Assembly: GCA_963667505.2 (NCBI GenBank)
Contig: OY763490.2
Coordinates: forward strand, 3,348,001-3,412,000
Source of the DNA: Aldehydirespirator sp963667505
GTDB taxonomy: Bacteria > Actinomycetota > Acidimicrobiia > Acidimicrobiales > Aldehydirespiratoraceae
Length of the DNA stretch: 64,000 bases
Direction of reading: 5' to 3'
The translations under genes were made by a program, and so were the position numbers. Below the pieces are notes generated by a model, which did not search any database, was not told the origin of the DNA, and saw only the letters and a list, made by a program, of their open reading frames with translations. Positions 1 to 14,800 of this stretch are shown piece by piece. Position 1 is the stretch's first letter. Each line of letters starts with the position of its first letter.

Positions 1-6116
<6,116 letters not shown>

Positions 6117-6183
6117 CGGTGAACCCCCCGCCTCGCGCGCAGATGGTAGTGGCCGAGGGTCGAGCCGAATCAGGCGTCCCGGG

Positions 6184-7932
6184 CTAGCTCGTCGACCTGA
6201 CTTGCACGGTGACGATGTCGAGCCCGTGGAACTTCTGATGGTGCACCGACGAGGCGTAGTGGCGCAGCAGCTGCAGGGAGATCTCGCCGCCCTCGACGCC
6301 CTGGGCGCCCTGGGCCTCCTCGCTCAGGTACGCCAGCCGGTCCTCGAGGTTCTCGTCGTCGAACACGGCCAGGAACTCCAGCTCGATCACTGGTCCGCTG
6401 GGGCGGGCCTCGATGATCAAGCGGGGCGCCTTGTCGGCTCGCCCGTCGCTGCTCTGCTGGAGGCTGATCAGCGTCTCCTCCGCGGCGGCGTGCAGCCGCT
6501 GTGCCGAGGCGTCGTCCCAGCCCGCGGCGGCGGCCACCGGATCGAGGAACTCGACGATGTCGGGCACAGAAGCCAGGTCCAGCCCGACCTCGAGCCGCCT
6601 CCGGCCGCGCGGGCCGGTCAGGTTCAGGAACACCGTCATCGCCACCGCGGCGACCGCGCCGGCCAGCAGCCCGTTGTCCAGAAGCTTGCCCCAGGTGCCC
6701 CCCAGCGTGTCGGCGATGATGGTCTGCTGGTCGAGGCCGGCCCCGAACGCGAACGCCAGTCCGGCCACCAGCGCCTTCTGGCCGTCGAGCCCGTCCTGCA
6801 CGACCGACCGCACCCCGCCCATGAAGATCAGCGCGATGGCGGTGAGCACGTAGGCCGCCATCACCGGGCTGGGAATGGTCAGCAGGACGGCGGTCGCCTT
6901 GGGGAGAAACGCCAGCGCGGCCAGGGCCCCGCCGATCACCCACCCGGCGCGCCGGGACGCCACCCCGGTGAGGCTCGTGAGCGACACGCTCGTGGACGAG
7001 TAGACGGTGGTGGGCGGCGCCCCGGCGAGGCCGGAGAACAGGATGCCGAGCCCGTTGGTGTTCAGGGAGCCCTGCACGACCCGGAAGTCGGTGGCCCTCG
7101 GCCTGCGCCGGCAGGCCTGCTGCACGGCCACGCAGTCGCCCATGTTCTTGACGCCGCCCACCAGGGTGACCACCACGAAGGCGGGCAGCAGGGTCCAGAA
7201 GCCGATGCCAGGCGTCAGGTCGATCCCCGGAAATCCAGCGTCGGGAATTCCGGCCCAGGGGGCGTCGGCCACCGGTGAGGCGTCGTAGGTGCCGAGCGGG
7301 ATCGAGACGGCGCAGCCCGCGGCCAGGCCGACCACCGGTGACCAGAGGCGCCAGGCGCCGGTGGCTCGAAATGCCATCGCCGCGGTGACGGCCAGCGTGA
7401 CCAGGGTGATGGCGGGGCCGGCCGCGTCGGGCGCGCCCTCGGGCACCTCCTGGACCCTGTCGAACGCGACCGGCAGGATCGTGACCGCGATCAGCATGAG
7501 GACCGTGCCCGACACCACCGGCGTGATCACCCTGCGCAGCAGCGGCAGCCACAGCGCCAGCGCCACGTAGAACAGCGCCGCCGCGGCGGTGAGGCTGGCC
7601 AGCAGGGGCGGCCCTCCCTCGTTGAGGGCCAGCACCGAGACGGCCACGAAGTTGGGGGTGGTGCCCATGATCAGGATGTGGCCCGCGCCGAACCGCCACC
7701 ACCTGGTCGCCTGGAGCGCGGTCAGGGTTCCGGCGATCACCAGCGAGGCGAAGACGGCCCATTGGAGGTAGCGGTCGTCCTGGCCGCCGGCTCGTGCGGT
7801 GACGGCCACGATCAGCACCAGCGGCGCCAGCGCGAGGACCGCGCCCTGCAGGCCCACCGCGGCCAGCACCGGCGCCGGGCACGGCTCGTCGGGCTCGAAG
7901 CGGATCGAGTCGTTGGTGCCCGGAGCGCTCAC
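6184..7932 (-). CDS. NCS2-fold permease with fused C-terminal GHKL-like domain (paralog A)
   Basis: The 582-residue protein has an NCS2 (xanthine/uracil/ascorbate permease) membrane domain over about residues 20-440, with the characteristic GHILIMG stretch near 84-90 and many hydrophobic segments. It is followed by a soluble domain at about 445-582. That domain contains AEETLISL (N-box-like), FLAVFDDENLEDRL and LLRHYASSVHHQKFHG, and its layout resembles RsbW/HATPase_c_2 proteins, but no canonical G1 box (DxGxG) is visible. In TM8 the family's usual Glu before (S/T)-x-GD is Lys262 (VKNMGD). In TM10 the usual Q/E-N-x-G is replaced by serine- and threonine-rich sequence near 308-320. Ligand assignment to nucleobases is therefore unsafe. 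It lies between the hydrolase and the PKS in a same-strand cluster. Confidence 0.88.
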   Translation of the reverse strand: MSAPGTNDSIRFEPDEPCPAPVLAAVGLQGAVLALAPLVLIVAVTARAGGQDDRYLQWAVFASLVIAGTLTALQATRWWRFGAGHILIMGTTPNFVAVSVLALNEGGPPLLASLTAAAALFYVALALWLPLLRRVITPVVSGTVLMLIAVTILPVAFDRVQEVPEGAPDAAGPAITLVTLAVTAAMAFRATGAWRLWSPVVGLAAGCAVSIPLGTYDASPVADAPWAGIPDAGFPGIDLTPGIGFWTLLPAFVVVTLVGGVKNMGDCVAVQQACRRRPRATDFRVVQGSLNTNGLGILFSGLAGAPPTTVYSSTSVSLTSLTGVASRRAGWVIGGALAALAFLPKATAVLLTIPSPVMAAYVLTAIALIFMGGVRSVVQDGLDGQKALVAGLAFAFGAGLDQQTIIADTLGGTWGKLLDNGLLAGAVAAVAMTVFLNLTGPRGRRRLEVGLDLASVPDIVEFLDPVAAAAGWDDASAQRLHAAAEETLISLQQSSDGRADKAPRLIIEARPSGPVIELEFLAVFDDENLEDRLAYLSEEAQGAQGVEGGEISLQLLRHYASSVHHQKFHGLDIVTVQVRSTS

Positions 7933-7951
7933 AGCGGCACGGTCTCCGTGC

Positions 7952-8884
7952 TCAGGCCAGACCGACCGACGCCAGGAAGCCGCGCAGCGCGGCGGCGCAG
8001 TCCGCGGGCTTCTCGAGCTGGAGGAAGTGGGTGGTGTCGGGCAGGAAGTCGTAGTCCACGGTCACCATCTCTCGCAGGTCCAACGGCGGCAGGTACGTGT
8101 AGGGCATGACCGGGTCGCCTCCGATGACCTTGGTGGGGCAGCGGAGGGCCTCGAAGTCGACCAGCACTGCGAAGATGCGGGCGTAGGCGATGATCTGGGC
8201 CTCATGCTCGCGGGGGCACCGTAGTTCGTAGCCGTAGCCGTCGGCGCTCTCCCGCAGCGTGGTCCGGGCCATCAACTCGTACATGCCGGCGACGGCGTGC
8301 TCGAACTTCGCCAGCGAGCGGAGACGGTCGGCGAAGTGCTCCCTGGTGGCGAACCGGAAGGAGCGGCGCTGGGCGATCTTGGCGGCCCGGTCGGCGGCGT
8401 CGTCGAAGGGGGTGCGGTCCGCGCCGGGCTTGCGCATCAGCGGGTCGAACAGGACGAGCGCGTCGAACCGGCTGCCCTCGGTGGGCGACAGCAGCGGCGC
8501 CAGCGCCGAGACCGAGTGGAACACGCCCGCCTGGGGCTTGGGGCCGTAGCGGCGGTCGATGGCGTCGAGGATGCGCTCGTGGTCATTGACGAGGTCGGGC
8601 ACGGTGTGGCCCGCCAGCGGGCCGACCGGGTTCCAGCCGTGGCTCCGCAGGTCGTAGACGACGATGTCGAAGGTGTCGGTCAGCCGCGCCCAGAACGGGT
8701 AGTACAGGTCGACCGACAGTCCCACCCCGTGCGACACCACCAGCCGGGTGCCCAGCGGGTTGCCGTGCCGGCGCAGGACGATGGAGGCGCCCCCGTCCGC
8801 CTCGACCCTGCAGATCGACAGCGGCTCAGGAACAGGCCACGCCACCCCCGATCCCACCGGCCCAACCGTACCGGGCGCCGACAC
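7952..8884 (-). CDS. Alpha/beta-hydrolase fold protein
   Basis: The protein has 310 residues from a GTG start. The alpha/beta-hydrolase fold is recognisable from the oxyanion segment (VVSHGVGLS), the strand-turn VVYDLRSHGWN, the nucleophile-elbow-like FHSVSA (Ser about 124) and the C-terminal DTTHFLQLEKP carrying the probable catalytic His. The elbow departs from the usual G-x-S-x-G because the final Gly is Ser, so catalysis is likely but not certain. The substrate is unknown; the family includes esterases, lactonases, C-C hydrolases and thioesterases. It sits between two NCS2 fusion genes (18 bases from one and 19 from the other), which argues for co-transcription and a shared substrate or regulatory circuit. 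A role in releasing or modifying the polyketide made by the neighbouring PKS is possible but speculative. Confidence 0.8.
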   Translation of the reverse strand: MSAPGTVGPVGSGVAWPVPEPLSICRVEADGGASIVLRRHGNPLGTRLVVSHGVGLSVDLYYPFWARLTDTFDIVVYDLRSHGWNPVGPLAGHTVPDLVNDHERILDAIDRRYGPKPQAGVFHSVSALAPLLSPTEGSRFDALVLFDPLMRKPGADRTPFDDAADRAAKIAQRRSFRFATREHFADRLRSLAKFEHAVAGMYELMARTTLRESADGYGYELRCPREHEAQIIAYARIFAVLVDFEALRCPTKVIGGDPVMPYTYLPPLDLREMVTVDYDFLPDTTHFLQLEKPADCAAALRGFLASVGLA

Positions 8885-8902
8885 GGCTCCCGAGAGGGCC
8901 GG

Positions 8903-10651
8903 CTAGCCGCCCGCCCCGACGTGCACGGTCACGACGTCGAGGCCGTGGAACTTCTGGTGATGCACCGCCGACGCGTAGTGCCGCAGCAGCCTGAGCGAGA
9001 TCTCTCCCTCCTCCAAGCCGTCGGTGCCCTGGGACTCCTCGCTCAGGTAGGCCAGCCGGTCCTCGAGGTTCTGCTCGTCGAACACGGCCAGGAACTCCAT
9101 CTCCACCGCGTCTTCGCCGAGGCGCGCCTTCACTATCAGCCGGGGCGCGTCGTCGCTCGGGGCGTCGTCCTGCTCCAGCAGGCTCATCAGGGCCTCCTCG
9201 CCCGCGGAGCGGAGCCGTTGCGCGGCCGCTTCCTTCCAGCCGACTCTGGACGCGAAGCGGGCGAGGAACTCGTCGATCTCTGTGAGCGCCGACATGTGGA
9301 GCCTGGACTCGAGCCGCCCGCTTCCCTTCCGGTCGGCGATGTTCAGCAGGCGTGTGATGAGGATCACGACCAGCGCGCCGACCAGCATGCCGTTGTCGAT
9401 GAGCAGCCCCCATGGGTCGCCCAGCGTGTCGGTGCCGATGGTCTGGTTGTCGAGGCCCACGCCCAACGCGAACGCCACCCCTACCGCCAGCGTCTTTCCG
9501 GCGGAGAGGCCGTCGCGGATCACAGTCTGGATGCCGCTCACGAACACCAGGCCGATGGCGGTCAGCACGTAGGCCGCCAGGACCGGGCTGGGGATGGACA
9601 ACAGCACTGCGGCCACCTTGGGCAGCAGCGCCACCGTCGCTAGCAGCGCGCCGATCCAGAAGCCGACGGCGCGTGCCGCCACTCCGGTGAATTGCACCAG
9701 CGACGAGCTGAACGACGAGTAGACGGTCGTTGGCGGGGTGCCCGCGAGGCCCGAGAGCACAATGCCGAGCCCGTTGGTGGCGAGTGATCCCTGCACCAGC
9801 CGGAAGTCGGTCGCCCGGCGCCGGCGCCGGGAGACTTGCTGAATGGCGACGCAGTCCCCGATGTTCTTCATGCCGACCACGAGGGCCACCACCACGAATC
9901 CCGGCAGCAGCGCCAGGAACTCGGGGCCGGGAGTCAAGTCGAGTCCAGGGAGGCCGCCGTCGGGCAGGCCCGCCCATGCCGAGTCCAGGATCGGCCCGAG
10001 CTCGTATGCCCCGAAGGCGGCGGCCACGACGCAGCCGGTCGCCAGGGCCAACAGCGGCGACCAGACCCGCCACAAGCCGGTGAGCCGCGTCGTCAGCAGG
10101 AGCATGGCGATGAGCGTCACCAGCGCCACCACCGGGCCAGCGGCGGCGGGCGTGTCCTCGGGGATGTCCTGCAGCAGGTCGATCGCTATGGGCAGGATGG
10201 ATGCCGCGATCAGCATGAGCACCGTGCCCGAGACTGTGGGCGTGACGATCCGGCGTAGCAGCGGAAGGCGCGAGGCCAGAGCGAGGTAGCACAGCGATGT
10301 CGCCACGGTGAGGCTGGCCAGCAGGCCCGGGCCGCCGACGGTGAGGGCCAGCACCGAGACAGCCACATAGTTGGGGGTGGGTCCCATGATCAGGATGTGG
10401 CCCGCGCCGAACCGCCACCACCGGGTGGCCTGCAGCGCGGTGAGGACTGCGGACACAATCAAGGAGGCGAAGATGGCCCAGGCCAGGTAGCCGTCGTCCT
10501 GATCGCTGGCCCGGACGGTGATGGCCACGACCACCACGATCGACACCAGAACCATGGTCAGCCCCTGAGCGCCGACGCCGAGAGCCAGCCGCGGCGGGCA
10601 GGGCTCGTCCGGCTCGTAGCGAATGGCGTCGTCGGCGTTCTGGGCGGTCAT
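8903..10651 (-). CDS. NCS2-fold permease with fused C-terminal GHKL-like domain (paralog B)
   Basis: This is the second 582-residue paralog, co-linear with the gene at 6184. The membrane domain spans about residues 20-440 and the soluble tail about 445-582. TM8 carries Lys262 (MKNIGD) where NCS2 transporters normally have Glu, and TM10 reads TTVYSSFSSSL instead of the canonical signature. The tail keeps the family-specific blocks AGEEALMSL, LAVFDEQNLEDRLAYL and LLRHYASAVHHQKFHG. The ATG at 10651 is only four bases past the stop of the upstream paralog, so the two are almost certainly translated from one mRNA. The N-terminal motif RYEPDEPCPP is shared with the other copies. The transported or sensed ligand is unknown. 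Confidence 0.88.
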   Translation of the reverse strand: MTAQNADDAIRYEPDEPCPPRLALGVGAQGLTMVLVSIVVVVAITVRASDQDDGYLAWAIFASLIVSAVLTALQATRWWRFGAGHILIMGPTPNYVAVSVLALTVGGPGLLASLTVATSLCYLALASRLPLLRRIVTPTVSGTVLMLIAASILPIAIDLLQDIPEDTPAAAGPVVALVTLIAMLLLTTRLTGLWRVWSPLLALATGCVVAAAFGAYELGPILDSAWAGLPDGGLPGLDLTPGPEFLALLPGFVVVALVVGMKNIGDCVAIQQVSRRRRRATDFRLVQGSLATNGLGIVLSGLAGTPPTTVYSSFSSSLVQFTGVAARAVGFWIGALLATVALLPKVAAVLLSIPSPVLAAYVLTAIGLVFVSGIQTVIRDGLSAGKTLAVGVAFALGVGLDNQTIGTDTLGDPWGLLIDNGMLVGALVVILITRLLNIADRKGSGRLESRLHMSALTEIDEFLARFASRVGWKEAAAQRLRSAGEEALMSLLEQDDAPSDDAPRLIVKARLGEDAVEMEFLAVFDEQNLEDRLAYLSEESQGTDGLEEGEISLRLLRHYASAVHHQKFHGLDVVTVHVGAGG

Positions 10652-10655
10652 CGGG

Positions 10656-12464
10656 CTAGCCCGCGGCGTTGACCTGCACGGTCACCACGTCCAGTCCGTG
10701 GAACTTCTGGTGATGCACCGATGAGGCGTAATGCCTCAGCAGCCTGAGCGAGATCTCGCCGTTCTCCGTGTCGGAGACGCTCTGTGACTCCTCGCTCAGA
10801 TGGGCGAGGCGGTCTTCTATGTTCTGCTCGTCGAACACCGCCAGGTACTCCATCTCCACGGTCGCCCCGCTGTTGCGGGCGACCACGATCAGACTGGGAG
10901 AATCGTCGGCCGAGTCGGCGACCGGGTGTTCGTCGTGTTGCCGGGCTGGGCCTGGCGGCGCCTCCTCGTTCGGGCGGTCGCCCTGGTCCAGCAGGCTCAT
11001 CAGCGTCTCCTCGCCGGCGGCACGAAGCCGCTGCGCGGCGGCGTTGTTCCACCCGATGTCGGCCGCGAAGCCGCGGAGGAACTCGTCGATCTCGTTCACG
11101 GACGAGGGATGCAGGTCGACCTCGAGGCGCGCCCGCCGGCCTCGGCTGGACAGCTCCGCGAGCCGGGTCAGCACCACCGCGGCCACCGTGCCGGCCAGCA
11201 GGCCGTTGTCGAGCAGCGGCGCCCATGTCTCGCCCAGCACTTCGGCGCCGACGGTCTGGTTGTCCAAGCCCACGCCCAAGGAGAACGCGAGCCCTACCGT
11301 GATGGCCTTGCCCCGGTCGAGGCCGTCGGCCACCATTGCCTGGACGCCGCGCCCGAACAGCACTCCGATGGCAGTGACCAGATAGGCGCCCATCACCGGG
11401 CTGGGGATGGCCAGCAGCACCGCGGTCACCTTGGGCATCAGCGCCAGCATCACCATGATCAGCCCGATGGCGTAGCCGACGCGGCGGGCGGCCACGCCGG
11501 TGAGGCTGATCAGCGAAGGGCTCGACGACTCGTAGACGCTGGTGGGCGGCGTGCCGGCGATGCCCGACATCAGTATTCCGAGTCCGTTGGTGTTGAGCGA
11601 TGCCTGCACCAGCCGGAAGTCGGTCACCCGGGGCTTGCGCCACGACAGCTGCTGGATGGTCACGCAGTCGCCGATGCTCTTGACGCAGCCCACTAGGGAG
11701 ACCACCACGAACCCCGGCAGCAGGGCCCAGAACTCGACGCCCGGGGTCAGATCCAGTCCCGGGAATTCGGCTGCGGGGAGCCCGACCCATGCGGCGTGAC
11801 GAATGTGCTCGACGTCGTAGGCACCGAACGGCACCGCCGCCAGGCACCCGGAAGCGATGGCCATGAACGGCGACCAGATACGCCAGGAACCTGAGACCCG
11901 CACGGACAGCACCACCACCGCGGCCAGGGTCACCAGAGCCACCACCGGGCCGGCCGCGGCGGGCGCGTTCTCGGGCACCTCGTCCACCCGGTCGAGCGCG
12001 ACCGGCAGGATCGTGGCCGCGATCAGCATGCACACCGTGCCCGACACCACTGGCGTGATGACCCGGCGCAGCAGCGGGAGCCAGAGGGACAGCACGGTGT
12101 AGAAGATCCCGGCAGCGATGGTGAGGCTGGCCAGCAGGGTCGGACCGCCCGCGGTCAGCGCCAGCACCGCGAGCGCCACGTAGCTGGGCGTCGGCCCCAT
12201 GATCAGGATGTGGCCGGCGCCGAGTCGCCCGAAGCGCCCCGCCTGCATCGCAGTCAGCAGTCCGCCGATGATCAGCGAGGCGGCCACCGCCCACGTGAGG
12301 TAGCTCTCGCCCTGGTTGCCCGCCCGGGCGGTGATGGCCACGACCAGCACCATCGTCGTCAGCGCGAGCATCACTCCCTGGGCCCCGACGACCAGCGCTA
12401 TCAGGGGCGGGCAGGGCTCGTCCGGCTCGTAGCGGATGGCGTCCTCAGACTGCGGAGCGCTCAT
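10656..12464 (-). CDS. NCS2-fold permease with fused C-terminal GHKL-like domain (paralog C)
   Basis: At 602 residues this paralog is longer than A and B because of an insertion of about 20 residues in the soluble tail (around 505-525, Pro/Asp/Glu-rich), just after the N-box-like AGEETLMSL. The membrane domain is typical of NCS2 in length and hydrophobicity, but with Lys262 (VKSIGD) in TM8 and TSVYESSSPSL in TM10. The tail ends with LLRHYASSVHHQKFHG and VVTVQV. As the first gene of the minus-strand cluster it should be closest to the promoter in the divergent gap at 12465-12686. Transcription would continue through paralog B, the hydrolase and paralog A towards the PKS. Confidence 0.88.
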   Translation of the reverse strand: MSAPQSEDAIRYEPDEPCPPLIALVVGAQGVMLALTTMVLVVAITARAGNQGESYLTWAVAASLIIGGLLTAMQAGRFGRLGAGHILIMGPTPSYVALAVLALTAGGPTLLASLTIAAGIFYTVLSLWLPLLRRVITPVVSGTVCMLIAATILPVALDRVDEVPENAPAAAGPVVALVTLAAVVVLSVRVSGSWRIWSPFMAIASGCLAAVPFGAYDVEHIRHAAWVGLPAAEFPGLDLTPGVEFWALLPGFVVVSLVGCVKSIGDCVTIQQLSWRKPRVTDFRLVQASLNTNGLGILMSGIAGTPPTSVYESSSPSLISLTGVAARRVGYAIGLIMVMLALMPKVTAVLLAIPSPVMGAYLVTAIGVLFGRGVQAMVADGLDRGKAITVGLAFSLGVGLDNQTVGAEVLGETWAPLLDNGLLAGTVAAVVLTRLAELSSRGRRARLEVDLHPSSVNEIDEFLRGFAADIGWNNAAAQRLRAAGEETLMSLLDQGDRPNEEAPPGPARQHDEHPVADSADDSPSLIVVARNSGATVEMEYLAVFDEQNIEDRLAHLSEESQSVSDTENGEISLRLLRHYASSVHHQKFHGLDVVTVQVNAAG

Positions 12465-12686
12465 CGCTCTGTAAGTAGTTGAACATTTCTCGCATAGATA
12501 TGTAGATGTGTAGCACGCGCGCCGACGGTTGCTCAGGAAGCTCTCGGGACCTCAGCCCAGAGGCGCCGGACGGCCATCGTCGCGATCCCGGCAGCCGGCC
12601 CGGACGACTCAGGCAGCCCGCCGCGCGGACCTCCTCGGCTGGGACGGGCTTGGACTCGGGTTCGGGGGCTCCGGTAGGGTCGGGGC
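12465..12686. promoter_or_regulatory. Divergent intergenic region, permease/PKS operon versus Rieske oxygenase block
   Basis: This gap of 222 bases separates two divergent transcription units and must hold both promoters. The only AT-rich patch is at about 12467-12512, close to the permease start, and includes ATAGATATGTAGATGTG. On the minus strand it offers TACATATCT-like -10 candidates. The rest is GC-rich, with no clear palindrome. Promoter placement is inferred from gene orientation and base composition only. Confidence 0.4.
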
Positions 12687-13868
12687 GTGATCGCGGACTT
12701 GGAGCACGAGCCGATCGTGGAGCGGCTGCGGCGCACGGCGGGCGAGACGGCCGGGCTGGTGGACGCCCCGCTGGCGAGCCCGATGCTGCAGCCCTACGAG
12801 GTGTACGACCAGGAGCTGTTCGACCTGGAGATGGTGCGGGTGTTCGCCCGGTCGTGGGTATGGCTGGGCGACACCGAGGACCTGGCCGAGCCCGGCGACT
12901 ACATCACCGGCACCATCGGCTACCAGCCGGTGATGGTGATCCGCCAGGAGGACGGCTCGGTGCGGGGCTTCCTCAACAACTGCCGCCACCGGGCGTCGGG
13001 GCTGTTGTTCGAGCCGGCCGGCAACTGCGGCAAGACCATGACCTGCCCGTACCACAACTGGGCCTACGCCATCGACGGCCGCCTTGTCGGCATCCCCGAC
13101 CGGGCCCGCATGTACCCCGACGGGATGCCCGCCGAGGACTACGGGCTGGCCCCGATCCGCATCGAGGTGGCCTGGGACAAGCTTGTGTTCGGCTGCCTGT
13201 CGCGGCGGGCGCCGTCGTTCCGCGAGTGGATCGCCCCGCTGGCCGAGCGCTACGACCTCTACAAGTTCGGCAGTTTCACCCGCTACTACCGCGAGCTCGA
13301 CGAGACCTACCCGATCAACTGGAAGGCCTTCGCCGAGAACTCCAACGACGACTACCACGTCCGCTTCGTGCACCGGCGCCTCAACAAGCTGCGCAAGCAG
13401 ATGGACACCATCGTCCGTTTCGAGGGCCGCACCTGCAGCGGGTTCAAGCCCCACGCCGACGATGACGACGCCGCCGGCGGGCGCACCGACCTGACCTCCG
13501 AGCAGCTCCTAGGGCACTACGCCGACTTCATCTACCCCAACCTCACCCCGCTGCCGTACCCGACGCAGCTCATCCTGGTGCGGGCCGACCCCGTGGCGCC
13601 CGACCGCACCCGGCTGTTCAGCCGCATCTACGGGATCGACAAGTCCATCGAGGAGCAGGACTTCGAACTCGACCGTCTTGCCGTCACCAACCTCGAGGAC
13701 ACCAACATGGTGACCGAGCTGATGAAGAACCTGCGGTCGCCGTTCTACCGGGTGGGGCCCGCCTCCAGCTGGGAGGGCCGTGCCGCCCATGTCATGAAGC
13801 TGGTGCGGACCGACGTGGCCACGCCGCTGGCCGACGACGAGTTCACAGCCCCGCGGTCGACGGCATGA
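12687..13868 (+). CDS. Rieske non-heme iron oxygenase, alpha subunit (copy 1)
   Basis: This is a 393-residue ring-hydroxylating oxygenase alpha subunit. The N-terminal Rieske domain shows Cys99-x-His101 and Cys120-x2-His123 (CRHRASG, CPYHNW), which bind the [2Fe-2S] cluster. The C-terminal catalytic domain has NDDYHVRFVH, with His224 and His229 as mononuclear iron ligands and Asp221/222 as the bridging acid; the third ligand should lie near the C-terminus. Such enzymes oxidise aromatic rings, or demethylate quaternary amines and methoxy groups, using electrons from a ferredoxin or reductase, and neither partner is encoded nearby. The GTG start at 12687 is chosen because the following residues align with the family N-terminus. 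It is the first gene of a catabolic block that also contains a beta subunit and a second alpha subunit. Confidence 0.9.
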   Translation: MIADLEHEPIVERLRRTAGETAGLVDAPLASPMLQPYEVYDQELFDLEMVRVFARSWVWLGDTEDLAEPGDYITGTIGYQPVMVIRQEDGSVRGFLNNCRHRASGLLFEPAGNCGKTMTCPYHNWAYAIDGRLVGIPDRARMYPDGMPAEDYGLAPIRIEVAWDKLVFGCLSRRAPSFREWIAPLAERYDLYKFGSFTRYYRELDETYPINWKAFAENSNDDYHVRFVHRRLNKLRKQMDTIVRFEGRTCSGFKPHADDDDAAGGRTDLTSEQLLGHYADFIYPNLTPLPYPTQLILVRADPVAPDRTRLFSRIYGIDKSIEEQDFELDRLAVTNLEDTNMVTELMKNLRSPFYRVGPASSWEGRAAHVMKLVRTDVATPLADDEFTAPRSTA

Positions 13869-13921
13869 GCGGCGCCGCGTGACCGACACGACATGAGCTG
13901 GCGCCGCGTGACCGGCACGAC
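13865..13921. repeat. Short tandem duplication between oxygenase and aldolase genes
   Basis: Two nearly identical units (13865-13892, 28 bases; 13893-13921, 29 bases) each begin ATGAGC and share GCGCCGCGTGACCG. The first unit overlaps the stop codon of the upstream oxygenase, and the ATG of the aldolase follows the second unit directly. The duplication fills the whole gap and leaves no standard ribosome-binding site. Confidence 0.85.
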
Positions 13922-14707
13922 ATGAGTGCTCCGTTCTCGGCCGTGTCGGCCGGCAAGCGTCGTCGCTTCCGTCACATCTTCGGCGACGACGGCAGGGCCG
14001 TGTTCGTGGCTATGGACCACCCCGCCTACATGGGCATGGGCGTGGTGCCCGAGGCGGCGGCCGCGATCGCCGAAGGCGGCCCCGACGCGATCCTGGCCAC
14101 TTGGCAGCTGGCTCGGGCCCGCCCGGAAGCATTCGCAGGCTCGGGACTGGTGCTGCGGGTGGACGGCGGCATCTCCGACCTAGGCGAACCTCCTGGCTCC
14201 GACACCACGTCGCTGCTGTACTCGGCCGAACAGGCCATGGTGCTGGGCGCGGACGCGGTGGTGCTCATGGTGTTCCCCGGCACGCCCGACGAAGACCGCT
14301 CACTCGCCCGCCTCGCCCGCCTCGCCGCCGAGTGCGAACTGCTCGGGCTGCCGGTGATGGCCGAGTCGATACCGGGCGGCTGGCCCCGCACCGTGCCCTG
14401 GACTGCGGAGAACGTCGGCCGCGGCGCCCGCCTCGCCGTCGAGCTCGGCGCCGACATCGTCAAGACCATGTGTCCCGGCGCCCCCGAGGAGTTCGCCGCG
14501 GTGGCCGACGCCTGTCCCGCTCCGGTGGTGGCGCTGGGCGGTCCCAAGGTGGACGACGAGGACCAGGTGGTCGCGCTGGCCCGGGGGGTGGTGGAGGCCG
14601 GTGGCGCAGGCGTGGCCTTCGGCCGCAACGTCTGGGGGTCCGACGACCCGGCCGCACTGGTGGGCCGCCTGCTGGAGGCCGTCCACGTCGCCGACGGCGC
14701 TAGCTGA
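13922..14707 (+). CDS. DeoC/FbaB-type class I aldolase
   Basis: This 261-residue TIM-barrel aldolase belongs to the DeoC/FbaB/LacD group. The N-terminal AMDHPAYMGMG matches the family's conserved Asp-His motif (Asp32). GADIVKTMCPG carries Lys181, the expected Schiff-base lysine, and GGPK plus GVAFGRNVWG form the C-terminal phosphate-binding region. Family members include fructose-bisphosphate aldolase, aminodideoxyheptulosonate synthase and sugar-phosphate lyases such as LsrF. Between oxygenase subunit genes it could cleave or condense an intermediate of the same catabolic pathway, but the substrate cannot be read from sequence. Length is normal for the family. Confidence 0.82.
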   Translation: MSAPFSAVSAGKRRRFRHIFGDDGRAVFVAMDHPAYMGMGVVPEAAAAIAEGGPDAILATWQLARARPEAFAGSGLVLRVDGGISDLGEPPGSDTTSLLYSAEQAMVLGADAVVLMVFPGTPDEDRSLARLARLAAECELLGLPVMAESIPGGWPRTVPWTAENVGRGARLAVELGADIVKTMCPGAPEEFAAVADACPAPVVALGGPKVDDEDQVVALARGVVEAGGAGVAFGRNVWGSDDPAALVGRLLEAVHVADGAS

Positions 14708-14800
14708 CGGGAGGCTGGGTGCCGCCGATGGTTGCGCAGCCGGTGTCGGAGTCCGCCGCGGCGGCGACGGCCGCGGCGTGAGGCTCGCAGAGTCCCGCTG

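Noticed and set aside
12465..12686. Possible small RNA or riboswitch upstream of the permease operon
   Set aside because: No recognisable aptamer, terminator or conserved stem was seen; only an AT-rich patch.
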